64,000 bases of DNA, taken from the NCBI GenBank assembly GCA_022819945.1, contig JAJEGI010000115.1, positions 1-64,000 on the forward strand, written 5' to 3'. Position numbers and translations under genes: made by a program. This DNA is from Candidatus Poribacteria bacterium. GTDB taxonomy: Bacteria; Poribacteria; WGA-4E; WGA-3G. The notes below the pieces were generated by a model, which had not been told where the DNA came from, did no database searches, and worked only from the letters and a program-made list of their open reading frames with translations. Positions 41,915 to 50,955 of this stretch are shown piece by piece. Within the stretch, counting starts at the first letter, position 1; every line of letters starts with the position of its first letter.

Positions 41915-43096
41915 TTAGGGTTCCACAACCTTGTAGTGTTCAACCTGCCCGCCACTAATTTTCTGGATTGTGAGGCTTTTGACAGGGTGTCGGTTCGCGT
42001 CGTAATGCGAAATAGTTGTCGCCCCTTTGTAACCACTGACTGCAGCGAATGCGTCCCGAACTGCAACCGGATCAAGCGAACCCGCTGTCTCTATCGCCAA
42101 TGCTAAAAGCCGCATTGCATCGTAGCCCGACGCGGCGATGCCGTCCGGTGGACTTCCGAAGAGTACGTTGTAAGCCATCACAAATTCCTGAACATTTGGG
42201 TCTTGTGTAGCAACCGAGAAATTGGTCGGATAGTAGCTGCCATCCAAAACACTGTTATCGTCTAATATGCTGAGGAATCGTTCCCTGTCATCCCACGCGC
42301 TGCCACCGAGAAAAGTCCCTGTGATACCGATTTGCCGCGCTTCGTTGATCAAGGATGGTACTTCTGGCTGAAAACCGGGACAGAAGATAACATCAGGCAC
42401 TGCCTCGTGAATTTCTGTAAGCAGTGCGGTGAAGTTGGTATCGCCTACGGTATAGGCACCGCTATAGACGATTTCTCCACCATTTGCCTGAAAAGCCTCC
42501 TCGAATGCCGCTACAAGATCTATCGTATAGGCATCGCCTTCCTCAATAATAGTTGCTGCTGTTGTGGCATCGAGTTCGTCAGGATTCATTGCGAAACTCG
42601 CCATCACCTTCCCTTGAAACGGGTTTGGCACCGTAATAAGGAACACATAATCTCCAGTTTCAGGGACGTTTGAACCGCTGGAACCGGGCAGCATGAGTCG
42701 TTGTGCCTGTTGCGCAATAGGACCCACTTCAACAGCATTCGTGGAATAAACAGGCCCTAAGAGTGCGAAAACGGCTTCCATCTCAATAAGTTCTTTCGCT
42801 GCGCTGACACTCGCTTCTGGCGTTGGGGGTTCGCTCGCGATGGGTTGATTGTTTCGAGTGATAAATTCTACTTCCATACCGAGCACACCACCCTTTTCAT
42901 TAATTTGGACGCGAGCGGTTTCAGCCCCTTGGCTAAAGGTTGTAAAGGTATTGGCGGGTTGAATCACACCTATCTTTAACGCCACTTCTGTCGGTGGAGT
43001 TGGGGTTTCGGGTTGAACCATCTCACCGACTCGTTCACATCCTGTCAAGGCGGCGAGTAGAATAGCCGAAATTAAGATAAAAATTCTCATAGACAT
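41915..43096 (-). CDS. Branched-chain amino acid-type ABC solute-binding lipoprotein
   Basis: A 393-residue periplasmic-binding (Peripla_BP_6/LivJ-like) lipoprotein. The lipobox LTGC places the lipidated Cys at residue 20. A Pro/Thr-rich linker follows, then KIGVIQPANTF and the two-lobe domain with LLGPVYSTNA and PGFQPE. It should bind a small ligand outside the membrane, but no permease or ATPase genes lie nearby. A promoter is at 43182-43210. GGAG lies 12 bases upstream of the ATG; a second ATG two codons later is also possible. Confidence 0.85.
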   Translation of the reverse strand: MSMRIFILISAILLAALTGCERVGEMVQPETPTPPTEVALKIGVIQPANTFTTFSQGAETARVQINEKGGVLGMEVEFITRNNQPIASEPPTPEASVSAAKELIEMEAVFALLGPVYSTNAVEVGPIAQQAQRLMLPGSSGSNVPETGDYVFLITVPNPFQGKVMASFAMNPDELDATTAATIIEEGDAYTIDLVAAFEEAFQANGGEIVYSGAYTVGDTNFTALLTEIHEAVPDVIFCPGFQPEVPSLINEARQIGITGTFLGGSAWDDRERFLSILDDNSVLDGSYYPTNFSVATQDPNVQEFVMAYNVLFGSPPDGIAASGYDAMRLLALAIETAGSLDPVAVRDAFAAVSGYKGATTISHYDANRHPVKSLTIQKISGGQVEHYKVVEP

Positions 43097-43181
43097 AACG
43101 TAACTTTTCTCCTTTAGTGAAAACGCTTGAAAAATATTTGAGTTTGTGGTAAGTTCTTACCAGTACTCTAAAATATGATAA

Positions 43182-43210
43182 AAAATAGCATACGCAACCG
43201 ATTTTGTCAA
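43182..43210 (-). promoter_or_regulatory. Promoter of the solute-binding lipoprotein gene
   Basis: Minus strand TTGACA (43205-43210), 17-base spacer, TATTTT (43182-43187). Confidence 0.55.
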
Positions 43211-43364
43211 GTTTTCAAAATATACGCGCAAATTGCCTTTTCCGTGACAGCATATCGTGTATAACAGACTTAGCCCGCAACGTAAAAGGACATAGACGAA
43301 GATGATGGTCTCGTCAGGCTAATTCCCTACTCCGATCCGTTTCAAACATACAAAGGAGCTCTCC

Positions 43365-44423
43365 ATGGAACTCGGTTTTTTCACAATGCCTTTGCATCCA
43401 CCCGGCAGCAACACGACTAAGACATTAGACGACGATCTTGAGCAGATGATAGTCCTCGATGAACTCGGCTACAAAGAGGCTTATGTCGGTGAACATTTCA
43501 CGTTTACGTGGGAGAATATTCCGTCTCCTGACCTTTTTATTGCAAAAGCGGCTGCAATGACGGAGAACATTATTTTCGGCACGGGGATTACCTGTATGCC
43601 GATCCACAACCCTGCCGTTGTCGCGCATCGCATCGCGCAACTGGATCACCAAACGCATGGACGCTTTCATTGGGGGGTCGGTTCAAGTTCTACACCGAGC
43701 GATGCGGAGATGTTCATGGCTGGCGAAGACAGGCGTAGATCAACACGAGAGGGGATTGATGCCGTTCTCAAGATATGGACAGACCCGGAACCCGGACATT
43801 ACAAGACCGATTTCTGGGAATTTAAGATCCCCGAGTACCGTCCGAACATTGTGAGTGTCCACATGAAACCCTATCAGAAACCGCATCCGCCAATTGCGTT
43901 GGCAGGGTCTTCCGCAAGGTCGGACACGCTAATCTTTGCAGGTGAGCGCGGCTGGATTCCGATGAGTATTAATTTAGCGCATGTGCCTACCATCAAAACG
44001 CACTGGGACGCGGTGGAAGAAGGCGCGGAAAAGACCGGCTTATCGCCGTCTCGTTCAACGTGGCGTATTGCCCGTGAAGTCTATGTTGCGGATACCACCG
44101 AACAGGCACGCAAAGAGGCTATTGAAGGTACGCTCGGACGCGATTTCAGGGACTACTGGTTTAAGTTATTTAGTCCAGCACACTTCAAACCGAGTCAAGA
44201 TATAGAAGACGCAGATATGAGCCTTGAACATCTGCTGGATACCTTGTGGATTGTCGGAAGTCCGGATCACGTTGCCAATCGTTTACGTGAACTCTACGAT
44301 GAGGTCGGTGGTTTTGGTGTCTTACTCGCTATGGGACATGAATGGGATCCTAAAGAGCAGTGGTTGAACTCAATGACACTCCTCAAGAACGAGGTAATGC
44401 CACAACTCACAGATTTGACTTAA
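43365..44423 (+). CDS. LLM-class flavin-dependent oxidoreductase
   Basis: A 352-residue bacterial-luciferase-like monooxygenase, expected to use reduced FMN or F420. The N-terminus ELGFFTMPLHPPG and the conserved EHF block are visible, as is the GVGSSSTPSDAEMF loop that binds flavin phosphate. The substrate is unknown. GGAG lies 6 bases before the ATG. A hairpin with a T-run (44432-44456) follows the stop. Confidence 0.9.
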   Translation: MELGFFTMPLHPPGSNTTKTLDDDLEQMIVLDELGYKEAYVGEHFTFTWENIPSPDLFIAKAAAMTENIIFGTGITCMPIHNPAVVAHRIAQLDHQTHGRFHWGVGSSSTPSDAEMFMAGEDRRRSTREGIDAVLKIWTDPEPGHYKTDFWEFKIPEYRPNIVSVHMKPYQKPHPPIALAGSSARSDTLIFAGERGWIPMSINLAHVPTIKTHWDAVEEGAEKTGLSPSRSTWRIAREVYVADTTEQARKEAIEGTLGRDFRDYWFKLFSPAHFKPSQDIEDADMSLEHLLDTLWIVGSPDHVANRLRELYDEVGGFGVLLAMGHEWDPKEQWLNSMTLLKNEVMPQLTDLT

Positions 44424-44431
44424 AAGTAGTA

Positions 44432-44456
44432 GGCACACGCCGTGTGCCGCTTTTTT
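44432..44456 (+). terminator. Intrinsic terminator
   Basis: GGCACAC / GTGTGCC stem with a 3-base loop, followed after GC by TTTTTT. It lies 9 bases beyond the stop of the LLM oxidoreductase. Variants of the same palindrome lie at 11610-11635 and 57711-57737. Confidence 0.75.
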
Positions 44457-44464
44457 AAATATTA

Positions 44465-44508
44465 GGTTTCTGCTCCGATTTTTCCGTTGTCAAAATCGGG
44501 TTTCTGAC
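44465..44508 (+). repeat. Dispersed repeat (copy at 62082-62124)
   Basis: A 44-base block, TTTCTGCTCCGATTTTTCCG then TTGTCAAAATCGGGTTTCTGAC, is repeated with few changes at 62082-62124. Its CCGATTT/AAATCGG arms can form a hairpin. Both copies lie upstream of an ACCGAACCGC-AGG-type ribosome-binding leader. Confidence 0.75.
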
Positions 44509-44605
44509 GCAAGAACATAGCAGGGCAACAACGGAGCACTGCAGATATACGGAACTACACTTGAAATCTCGTACTCACCTTACCGAACCGCGAGGAAATA
44601 TAAAA

Positions 44606-45847
44606 ATGCTCATGGCAGGTGCTGCAGAAACACCCATTACCGCTATAAAGGACAAACCCGAAGTCTATGCCGAGTTGTATGCCCGCGCGTTAGTGCTTGC
44701 CGATGGCGAAAAGCAACTTGCCATTGTGACTGCCGACTACGGTCAGTTCCCGCTTCAATACAATAAAGTGCTGCTCGACGCGATTGCGAATGCTACAGGC
44801 ATACCACCAGAGCATGTCGTCATCAACTGTAGCCATACACATAATGCCCCGGGTGTTGATGGACGGTCAATAACCGAGGCATCCGAGACGTGGTTAGCGA
44901 ACTGCCTCGCCGGGTTGGTGAAAGATGCAGTAGGTGCACTTGAACCTGCGACCTTGCGCGTCGGGCGCGCGCCTGTCCAAATCGGTTATAACCGTCGCCT
45001 GATGAATGATGAAGGTTATATTACAATGGCACCGAACCCGGAAGGCTCTGTTGTGCCGTGGGTTGATGTGTTAGGGGCTTATGACGAAAACGGACAGATT
45101 ATCGCTGTACTGTTCTCACATGCTGCGCATCCGGTGATTGTCCATTGGTCGAGCGAAGAGATCGGTGCCGATTATCCCGGATACGCCGTTGAACATCTGC
45201 GCAACTTCTTGGATCTGAAGCCGGAAAGCGTTTTGCTATTTGCCCAAGGCTGCGCGGCGGATATTAACGGGTATCCGTTGCGAGGGGGGTTCAGTGCATG
45301 CGATGTCGCCGGGTTCGCACTTGCATTTGCGACACATCAAGCCTTAAAGATTGCAGAGGAAATTCCTGCAGCACCGCTTAAAGCGCGTTCGAGACTTGTC
45401 AATTTGCCGTTCCGAGATCCGCCATCGGTTGCGGAGTGCGAGCAGTTAATAAAAGAATTCCCTGACGATGAACGCTACGTCGACTTGTTAGAAGTCGCTA
45501 AAAGTGGTGAAAAACGCACCTTACCTTTTCCAATGCGTGCATTTGCGGTCGGCGACGCGCTCTGCTTCCTATCTGTATCCCATGAACTCTTTTCGGAGTA
45601 CCAACTTTTTGCTGACGAAACATCGCCGTTCTCACACACCTTTGTTTTCGGATACACAAATGGCAGTGAAGTCTATATTGCGACCAAAGCGGCTTACGAT
45701 TTGGGATTGCGAGGGGGTTATGAAGCGGGACCGCGGAATCATGCGCTTAGTGGGCCTTACCGGTTGGCGTTGTTGCCGTCAGTTGAAGCACAAATTCAGG
45801 CAGAGATAAGGAATCTGTTAGAAGCAACTACGGTAAAGCACCTATAG
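44606..45847 (+). CDS. Neutral/alkaline ceramidase-like protein
   Basis: A 413-residue protein resembling the N-terminal domain of neutral ceramidases (PF04734-like). The zinc-site motif HTHNAPG is at 77-83 and SHAAHP is found downstream. It starts MAGAAETPIT-like, matching the family N-terminus. There is no signal peptide, so a cytoplasmic hydrolase role is likely, on an unknown substrate. The ATG at 44606 follows GAGGAA by 8 bases. An earlier in-frame ATG at 44561 is rejected because it lies in the repeated leader. Confidence 0.78.
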   Translation: MLMAGAAETPITAIKDKPEVYAELYARALVLADGEKQLAIVTADYGQFPLQYNKVLLDAIANATGIPPEHVVINCSHTHNAPGVDGRSITEASETWLANCLAGLVKDAVGALEPATLRVGRAPVQIGYNRRLMNDEGYITMAPNPEGSVVPWVDVLGAYDENGQIIAVLFSHAAHPVIVHWSSEEIGADYPGYAVEHLRNFLDLKPESVLLFAQGCAADINGYPLRGGFSACDVAGFALAFATHQALKIAEEIPAAPLKARSRLVNLPFRDPPSVAECEQLIKEFPDDERYVDLLEVAKSGEKRTLPFPMRAFAVGDALCFLSVSHELFSEYQLFADETSPFSHTFVFGYTNGSEVYIATKAAYDLGLRGGYEAGPRNHALSGPYRLALLPSVEAQIQAEIRNLLEATTVKHL

Positions 45848-45878
45848 ACGCAAAAAACGAAATTTCTGTACTTTAAAT

Positions 45879-45930
45879 CCGCTAAATCCTCCTTATCAAG
45901 CGGACTTTAAGAGGCGGTCCGTAAGTCCTA
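45879..45930 (-). repeat. Dispersed repeat (copy at 53302-53354)
   Basis: On the minus strand: TAGGACTTACGG, ACCGC, then CTTAAAGTCCGCTTGATAAG and GAGGATTTAG. The plus-strand copy at 53302-53354 keeps the order with few changes. The TAGGACTTACGCA start also occurs at 55083 and, in part, at 48622. Confidence 0.7.
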
Positions 45931-46226
45931 CCCAATCTATAATGCGCTAAAATTTCCTTCGCATTCTCCATTTTGTATCTTCCTCTTTTTCCATCAGCGA
46001 TAAAGATAGCAATGTCCTTTACCAAGTTTTGTGCCAAACCTCTAACAAAGCCGCGCCGGCATCACACCCTGAGCCCCAAAGGTATTTTCAAGCGAAATTA
46101 GCGACTTTTATGGATATAATTTGCTTTTTGTCTTAGAATATTGTATAGTGTAGAGTTAGATGTAGGCTTAATTGTTTTTAAATTAAAAAATATTCAAAAT
46201 CGACTCATTATAACCCAAATTGCCAT

Positions 46227-46255
46227 TTGTAAACCCATGGAATTTCCGATATAGT
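46227..46255 (+). promoter_or_regulatory. Possible promoter of the cadherin/lamin-tail gene
   Basis: TTGTAA (46227-46232), 17-base spacer, TATAGT (46250-46255), about 140 bases upstream of the surface-protein gene. Both boxes are imperfect. Confidence 0.4.
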
Positions 46256-46395
46256 ATTTTATGAAAAAACAAAAGGGGAACCCCATGAACCTAACCATTG
46301 TAGCAGTTTATACGATCTGGAACGCCCTTTTTAAATGATTATATATCATTAGCAGTTTTTAGAAATAAGGCGATAGCAATAACGGAGAGGTTACT

Positions 46396-48612
46396 ATGAA
46401 ACTACCAAATGGACTGACGTTTTTCATAATTTTTTCTGTTTTATGGGTTGCCGTGTTTGCGTCCACCACAACGGCACGGTTTATAGAAAACGAGTTTGAA
46501 CATGACTTTAGTTTGGGCTTCGTGGGAGCGTGTAAGACAGTAACAGATACGGATCCTGACACAATAGGGAACCAACCAGGTGTCGACTGTACAATAACGG
46601 CCCCAGATAACTATCCAGAGGATTTTACTGGCACCGTAGGAGAAGATACCTTTTCCTTTACTGACTGGTCCGATAATATACTTAAAAAGTTTGAGGTCTT
46701 GGAAGAAGATAAAAAATTTAGATACGTATGGTACATTTCCGGTTGGGATCTTGATGGCAACTATAATCCGTACTTTTCGGAGGGATCCTCAACGACACGG
46801 AGTATCTCTGAAAACACAGGGACAGGTGCAGCTATAGGTGGTCCTGTATCCGCAACAGGTGTCGACGAAGATGATATACTTACTTATAGCCTCAGTGGCA
46901 CGGATGCAGCATCATTTAGTATTGATAGTAGCACCGGACAATTGCGCACTGCTGCAGCTTTGGATTATGAAACGAAAAATACCTATGCTGTAACGGTAAT
47001 TGTTTCTGATGAGTACGGAGGTGCAGATACTATGGATGTTACTATTAATATCACAAAGGTCAGTGAAACGGTAGTCCAGCAACCGTCTATGCAGCAGAAC
47101 AATCTACCAGTATTTTCCGATGGCACCTCGACGACACGAAGCATAACAGAAAACACGGGTTCTGGTATAGCTATAGGTAATCCTGTATCGGCAACAGATG
47201 CCGACACGGGTAATACACTCACTTACAGCCTCAGTGGCACGGATGCAGCATCGTTTAGTATCGTTAGCACGTCTGGGCAACTGCAGACCGGTGCTGCGTT
47301 AGACTATGAAACCAAGTCGTCTTATTCTGTGTCGGTTTCCGTCTCTGATGGTAATGTCGGCAGTGATAGCATCACCGTCACTATCAACGTTATAGATGTC
47401 AACGAAACGGTAGTACCACAACCGCCCGTGAAGCAGCCTGATGACACACAACAACCACAGCAACCGGTGAGTCCACCTGTACAGCAACCCGATGATACAC
47501 AGCAAACAACTGTTCAGACTCCTGTGTCTACAGGCGGTGGAGGCGGTCAAATAACCAATCCAACCCCCACAGAACCTGTAAACCATACGGTAAAACCTTT
47601 TGATTACGAAAGAAAAGGGGTTGGTAAAATTGTGTTTAGTGAATGGATGCTATCAACACTAAATGACACACCGCAGTGGATAGAATTGTATAACACCACC
47701 CATAAAGCCATCAGCCTCAAAAATTGGAAAATTGTCGGTAGATTTATGGACGGTAATAATAACGTTCATTTACTGAAAACGCACACGATCAGTTCTCTAA
47801 GGATAAAAGCAAAACAAACGCATTTAATAGTTGCTTATTCAGCCACTCTCCGTGGTGGGTTTCTATCTGACAACGTGCGGGGTAAAGTCTACTCTTTGCA
47901 TCAGAATGGAAAGTTGTGGGGGGGTAAAGCCTTCGTGTTAGAGTTACAAGACGCTAACGGCACCCCTATTGACAGGATCGGTAATATAAATGAACAAGAC
48001 CAAATTGCCTGGAAGATTCCTTCACGAACTCGCCAGTGGGGTAATACGCGGCATAGAATCTCACTCATTAGAAGGTTGAAATCCGTAAAATCTCGTAAAT
48101 ACACTTTCCGTTTCGGTATGACAGCGTATGGCTGGTTCCCTGCTAACAAAGTCGAAAAACTCACTGAGAAGAAAAGGAGCGAATACTTCTATGGGAGTCC
48201 TACAGATATAGGGACCCCTGGTTATAGAACCGAAGGTGCGGACCCGTTGCCTGTGACGTTGTCTTATTTCGCACCGCAAGTATCAGAAGATGGTAGTGTT
48301 GTTCTGAGTTGGACGACAGCATCGGAGCTTGAGAATGCTGGCTTTAACATCTTTCGGAGTGAAGAGAAAGAAGGTGTGTTTGTCAAAGTCAATAGGAGTC
48401 TTATTCAAGGTGCGGGGACAACGAGTGACCGCAACGCATACACTTGGATAGATACCACGGCTAAACCGAATGTTGAGTATTACTATCAAATTGAGGATGT
48501 ATCTTTTGATGGCCTCAGTGAAGCGATTGCTATGCAACGTTTGAAAGGTATCTTTACGGCAAAGCATAGGCTTCTTACAAGTTGGGCAAGAGTAAAGAAT
48601 GGAACAGAATAA
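46396..48612 (+). CDS. Secreted cadherin-repeat / lamin-tail surface protein
   Basis: A 738-residue exported protein. A signal peptide covers about residues 1-25. Two closely similar cadherin-like repeats follow (131-222 and 243-335), each with SxTTRSIxENTG, LTYSLSGTDAASFSI and ALDYETK; a Pro/Gln-rich linker covers 340-395. A lamin-tail domain starts near 408 (KIVFSEWML, PQWIELYNTT). A fibronectin-III-like end begins near 608. The final residues LLTSWARVKNG faintly resemble the secreted-protein tail found at 27415 and others. It probably acts in cell-surface adhesion. GGAGAGG lies 5 bases before the ATG. Confidence 0.85.
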   Translation: MKLPNGLTFFIIFSVLWVAVFASTTTARFIENEFEHDFSLGFVGACKTVTDTDPDTIGNQPGVDCTITAPDNYPEDFTGTVGEDTFSFTDWSDNILKKFEVLEEDKKFRYVWYISGWDLDGNYNPYFSEGSSTTRSISENTGTGAAIGGPVSATGVDEDDILTYSLSGTDAASFSIDSSTGQLRTAAALDYETKNTYAVTVIVSDEYGGADTMDVTINITKVSETVVQQPSMQQNNLPVFSDGTSTTRSITENTGSGIAIGNPVSATDADTGNTLTYSLSGTDAASFSIVSTSGQLQTGAALDYETKSSYSVSVSVSDGNVGSDSITVTINVIDVNETVVPQPPVKQPDDTQQPQQPVSPPVQQPDDTQQTTVQTPVSTGGGGGQITNPTPTEPVNHTVKPFDYERKGVGKIVFSEWMLSTLNDTPQWIELYNTTHKAISLKNWKIVGRFMDGNNNVHLLKTHTISSLRIKAKQTHLIVAYSATLRGGFLSDNVRGKVYSLHQNGKLWGGKAFVLELQDANGTPIDRIGNINEQDQIAWKIPSRTRQWGNTRHRISLIRRLKSVKSRKYTFRFGMTAYGWFPANKVEKLTEKKRSEYFYGSPTDIGTPGYRTEGADPLPVTLSYFAPQVSEDGSVVLSWTTASELENAGFNIFRSEEKEGVFVKVNRSLIQGAGTTSDRNAYTWIDTTAKPNVEYYYQIEDVSFDGLSEAIAMQRLKGIFTAKHRLLTSWARVKNGTE

Positions 48613-48637
48613 GTAATAGAATTTACGCAGCCCCTTT

Positions 48638-48664
48638 GCAGGCGGTGTTTCAAACACCGCCTGC
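48638..48664. terminator. GC palindrome after the surface-protein gene
   Basis: Perfect 13-bp arms GCAGGCGGTGTTT / AAACACCGCCTGC around one base, 25 bases beyond the stop of the cadherin/lamin-tail gene and before the convergent sigma-M16 gene. There is no long T-run, so bidirectional termination is inferred from position and stem strength. It belongs to the same REP-like family as 584-604, 3068-3088 and 55105-55131. Confidence 0.6.
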
Positions 48665-48738
48665 AGTGCGCAATACGTCCGTTATCATGGAAAAATGCGT
48701 AAGCCCTGAGTAATCTTGAGATGGAAAAGCGTTACATC

Positions 48739-50931
48739 TCATTCAAAAGCACGTGGCGTGAGAACTAACGTCATCCGGCGGTCTTCAGATAGATATCGGT
48801 TAACCACCCTGGCAACATCTGCCGCGGAGACATTGACAAAGGCACTTGCAAGTTCGGATAAGGTGTCGCCGTGTTGGTATTCCCGCATCCCCCACTGTAC
48901 CCCAATGTTCCCAAGTACCATAGTTTCTGACACGCCCACAGGTTGCTGTTGCATCACCCGCTTTACATCTAAGGGTGCCTTGAATTGCATGGCGAAAAAC
49001 GGAGCAGCCGTAGCGGCCTGCGCGTTATTTTTGGGTTGCTTTAACCGGTTTATCAGTTGTCTAATCCGCTGCTTGACCTTTTCTATATCTGCATCCGGTT
49101 TCAGCGAAGTATTAATCTGTAAATAAGTCCCTTCCGGAGTGATTAGGTCAAGGTTACAGAAAGCACCACCTGTCAATTCTTTTAATTGCGTATCCTGCGT
49201 GAATGCTAAACTCAGCAGGGCACTCGCTATATACAATGCCGGATAGTCTGCGTCCTTAGAGTGCGGGACCGCGTAGGTTTCCATATAGTGGGTTACGTTG
49301 ATATCCCAAGTAGCGTTTTGATCTTTCACTATCTCTGGAGTGACTGTTGGATACGGAAGCGTTTTTTCGGTTAAATTGATAACGCCAAGTTGTCTTTCCA
49401 TAGTCCCTTTCAATATTTCGGGATCAATACCACCAGTGACGCACAAAAGGACGCGATCTGCTTGGACCAAATGCTGATCGCGATACGCTTGGAGTTCACT
49501 GAGTTGCGCCGATTGAACGCCCTCACGTATTGCTAAATCGGTTTCACCATGCCGAAAGACTTGGTTCCACGCAGCGTAAGCCAATTTATGTGTCGCCAAA
49601 TTCTCTTCAATATAATCAAACTCAGATAAAGCATTCGGTCGTGCCTTAGCAAGACTTTCTGCTGAAAAAGGTAGTTCAGAAAGCCATTTCGCATGGCGTT
49701 CTAAACCCTGTGTCCAGTTATCCGTGTTGCCGATAAACTCCAAGCGTATATTGTCAGCCAATGTCTCTCCATTACCCGTGTTGTAGTCAATAGGTCCTAT
49801 GGTTCGGAATGTTAGATAATTAATGAGGTGGCTCCAATATGCTTTTGCTTTCCCGTCAGTCGCGAGGCCGAGGGGCAAATAACTGAGGATAATGACATCT
49901 GTGGAATCCTCAACGTGGAGATTGACAACACGGATGCCGTTGCTTAAAGTAAAACGGCTCACTTCAGGGGTGGCATCAGTAGCAAAAAGCGTAGCGAAAT
50001 CCTCAGAAGCATTAGGTGCCTCAAGATCCTCAGAAACCTGTGAACCGACACTGTTGTTTGTATTGGGGGTGGCAGCCTGTCCGATTTGATTGCGGATAGC
50101 CGGTTTCGCGTCAGTCTCAAGAATAACAGCCGCCTCAATAATTTCAATAGTCGGTTCGGACTGCGCCTCGAAACTATACGGTCTCTGAAATCTGGCAAGA
50201 TATTGATGACTCACACCGAGCAGCAATACGACCAGAACCGTAGCCGTACTCAGAGCCATCCAAGGTAACAACGGTTTTCCAGTCGGCGGTGATACCGGGT
50301 TTATATCAGCAACCTCCCGCATGATATTTTCGTATAGATTGTTAGACAATTGCCAACCGCCGAGCGTCTCGTTAATCAAACGTTCATCTGATGTTTGTAA
50401 ACGCTCCCGCGCCCGCCGAAGCCGACTCGTAATCGTGTTCGCCGATACCCCCAAGAATTTGCCAATTTCCTTGGTGGTCATCTCGCCGAGATAGTAGAGC
50501 GTTACGACAGTGCGTTCGCTCTCTGGTAATTTGTCCAGGAGTTGCTTGACGACTTCACGACGACGCTCAGTCGCTTCTGCCTCGCGTTGTTCCAATACAT
50601 AACGCTCATAGGTTAACTTATCTATTGATTTCACAGACGCGTCCCCCAGCGGTTGCATCGCAGGTTTTTTCCGTCGAAGCCAATCGGTGCATAGATTATT
50701 GGTGATAACATACAGCCACCCTGCAAATTGATTGCGATTCTTGAGTGTCGAGAGTTTCTCATAAGCTTGAAGGAAAGTGTCTTGCGTAATCTCCTCAGCA
50801 TAATGAAAATCACCGATCTTTCGCCACGCCAAGGCGTGAACACTCTTTTGGTATCTTTGAACCAAGGTACCGAACGCCTCATCGTTACCAGACAAGGTGC
50901 TATGAATCAACTGAACGTCGTCTTTATCCAT
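48739..50931 (-). CDS. ECF sigma factor fused to a membrane helix and an M16 pseudopeptidase domain
   Basis: A 730-residue single reading frame. Residues 1-180 are an ECF sigma-70 factor: region 2 about 20-90 (with AEEITQDTFLQAY), region 4 about 128-178 (LPESERTVVTLYYL, then the MTTKEIGKFLGVS helix-turn-helix). A lone transmembrane helix lies at 221-241. A low-complexity linker follows, then an M16 domain (about 324-730) paralogous to the next gene upstream. Its zinc motif HxxEH reads HLINY (368-372), so the general base Glu and the second His are gone; a distal Glu (437) remains. With the sigma part cytoplasmic, the M16 part would lie outside. GGGAGAG precedes the ATG. The fusion is unusual and intact. 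Confidence 0.88.
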   Translation of the reverse strand: MDKDDVQLIHSTLSGNDEAFGTLVQRYQKSVHALAWRKIGDFHYAEEITQDTFLQAYEKLSTLKNRNQFAGWLYVITNNLCTDWLRRKKPAMQPLGDASVKSIDKLTYERYVLEQREAEATERRREVVKQLLDKLPESERTVVTLYYLGEMTTKEIGKFLGVSANTITSRLRRARERLQTSDERLINETLGGWQLSNNLYENIMREVADINPVSPPTGKPLLPWMALSTATVLVVLLLGVSHQYLARFQRPYSFEAQSEPTIEIIEAAVILETDAKPAIRNQIGQAATPNTNNSVGSQVSEDLEAPNASEDFATLFATDATPEVSRFTLSNGIRVVNLHVEDSTDVIILSYLPLGLATDGKAKAYWSHLINYLTFRTIGPIDYNTGNGETLADNIRLEFIGNTDNWTQGLERHAKWLSELPFSAESLAKARPNALSEFDYIEENLATHKLAYAAWNQVFRHGETDLAIREGVQSAQLSELQAYRDQHLVQADRVLLCVTGGIDPEILKGTMERQLGVINLTEKTLPYPTVTPEIVKDQNATWDINVTHYMETYAVPHSKDADYPALYIASALLSLAFTQDTQLKELTGGAFCNLDLITPEGTYLQINTSLKPDADIEKVKQRIRQLINRLKQPKNNAQAATAAPFFAMQFKAPLDVKRVMQQQPVGVSETMVLGNIGVQWGMREYQHGDTLSELASAFVNVSAADVARVVNRYLSEDRRMTLVLTPRAFE

Positions 50932-50955
50932 CAGAACTCTCCCTAATGCCTCACA

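Larger units (their letters stand above)
45848..46395. other. Gene-free stretch
   Basis: No gene is supported. It holds a dispersed repeat (45879-45930) and, further right, a moderate promoter (46227-46255). A short reading frame at 46261-46338 (25 codons, AAGGGG before its inner ATG) resembles a stray signal-peptide start but has no match. Confidence 0.6.

Noticed and set aside
41915-43096. Complete ABC transporter operon
   Set aside because: Only the solute-binding lipoprotein is present; permease and ATPase genes are not nearby.
46261-46338. 25-codon reading frame upstream of the surface-protein gene
   Set aside because: It resembles a signal-peptide start, but it is too short to support, and the following gene has its own start and signal peptide.
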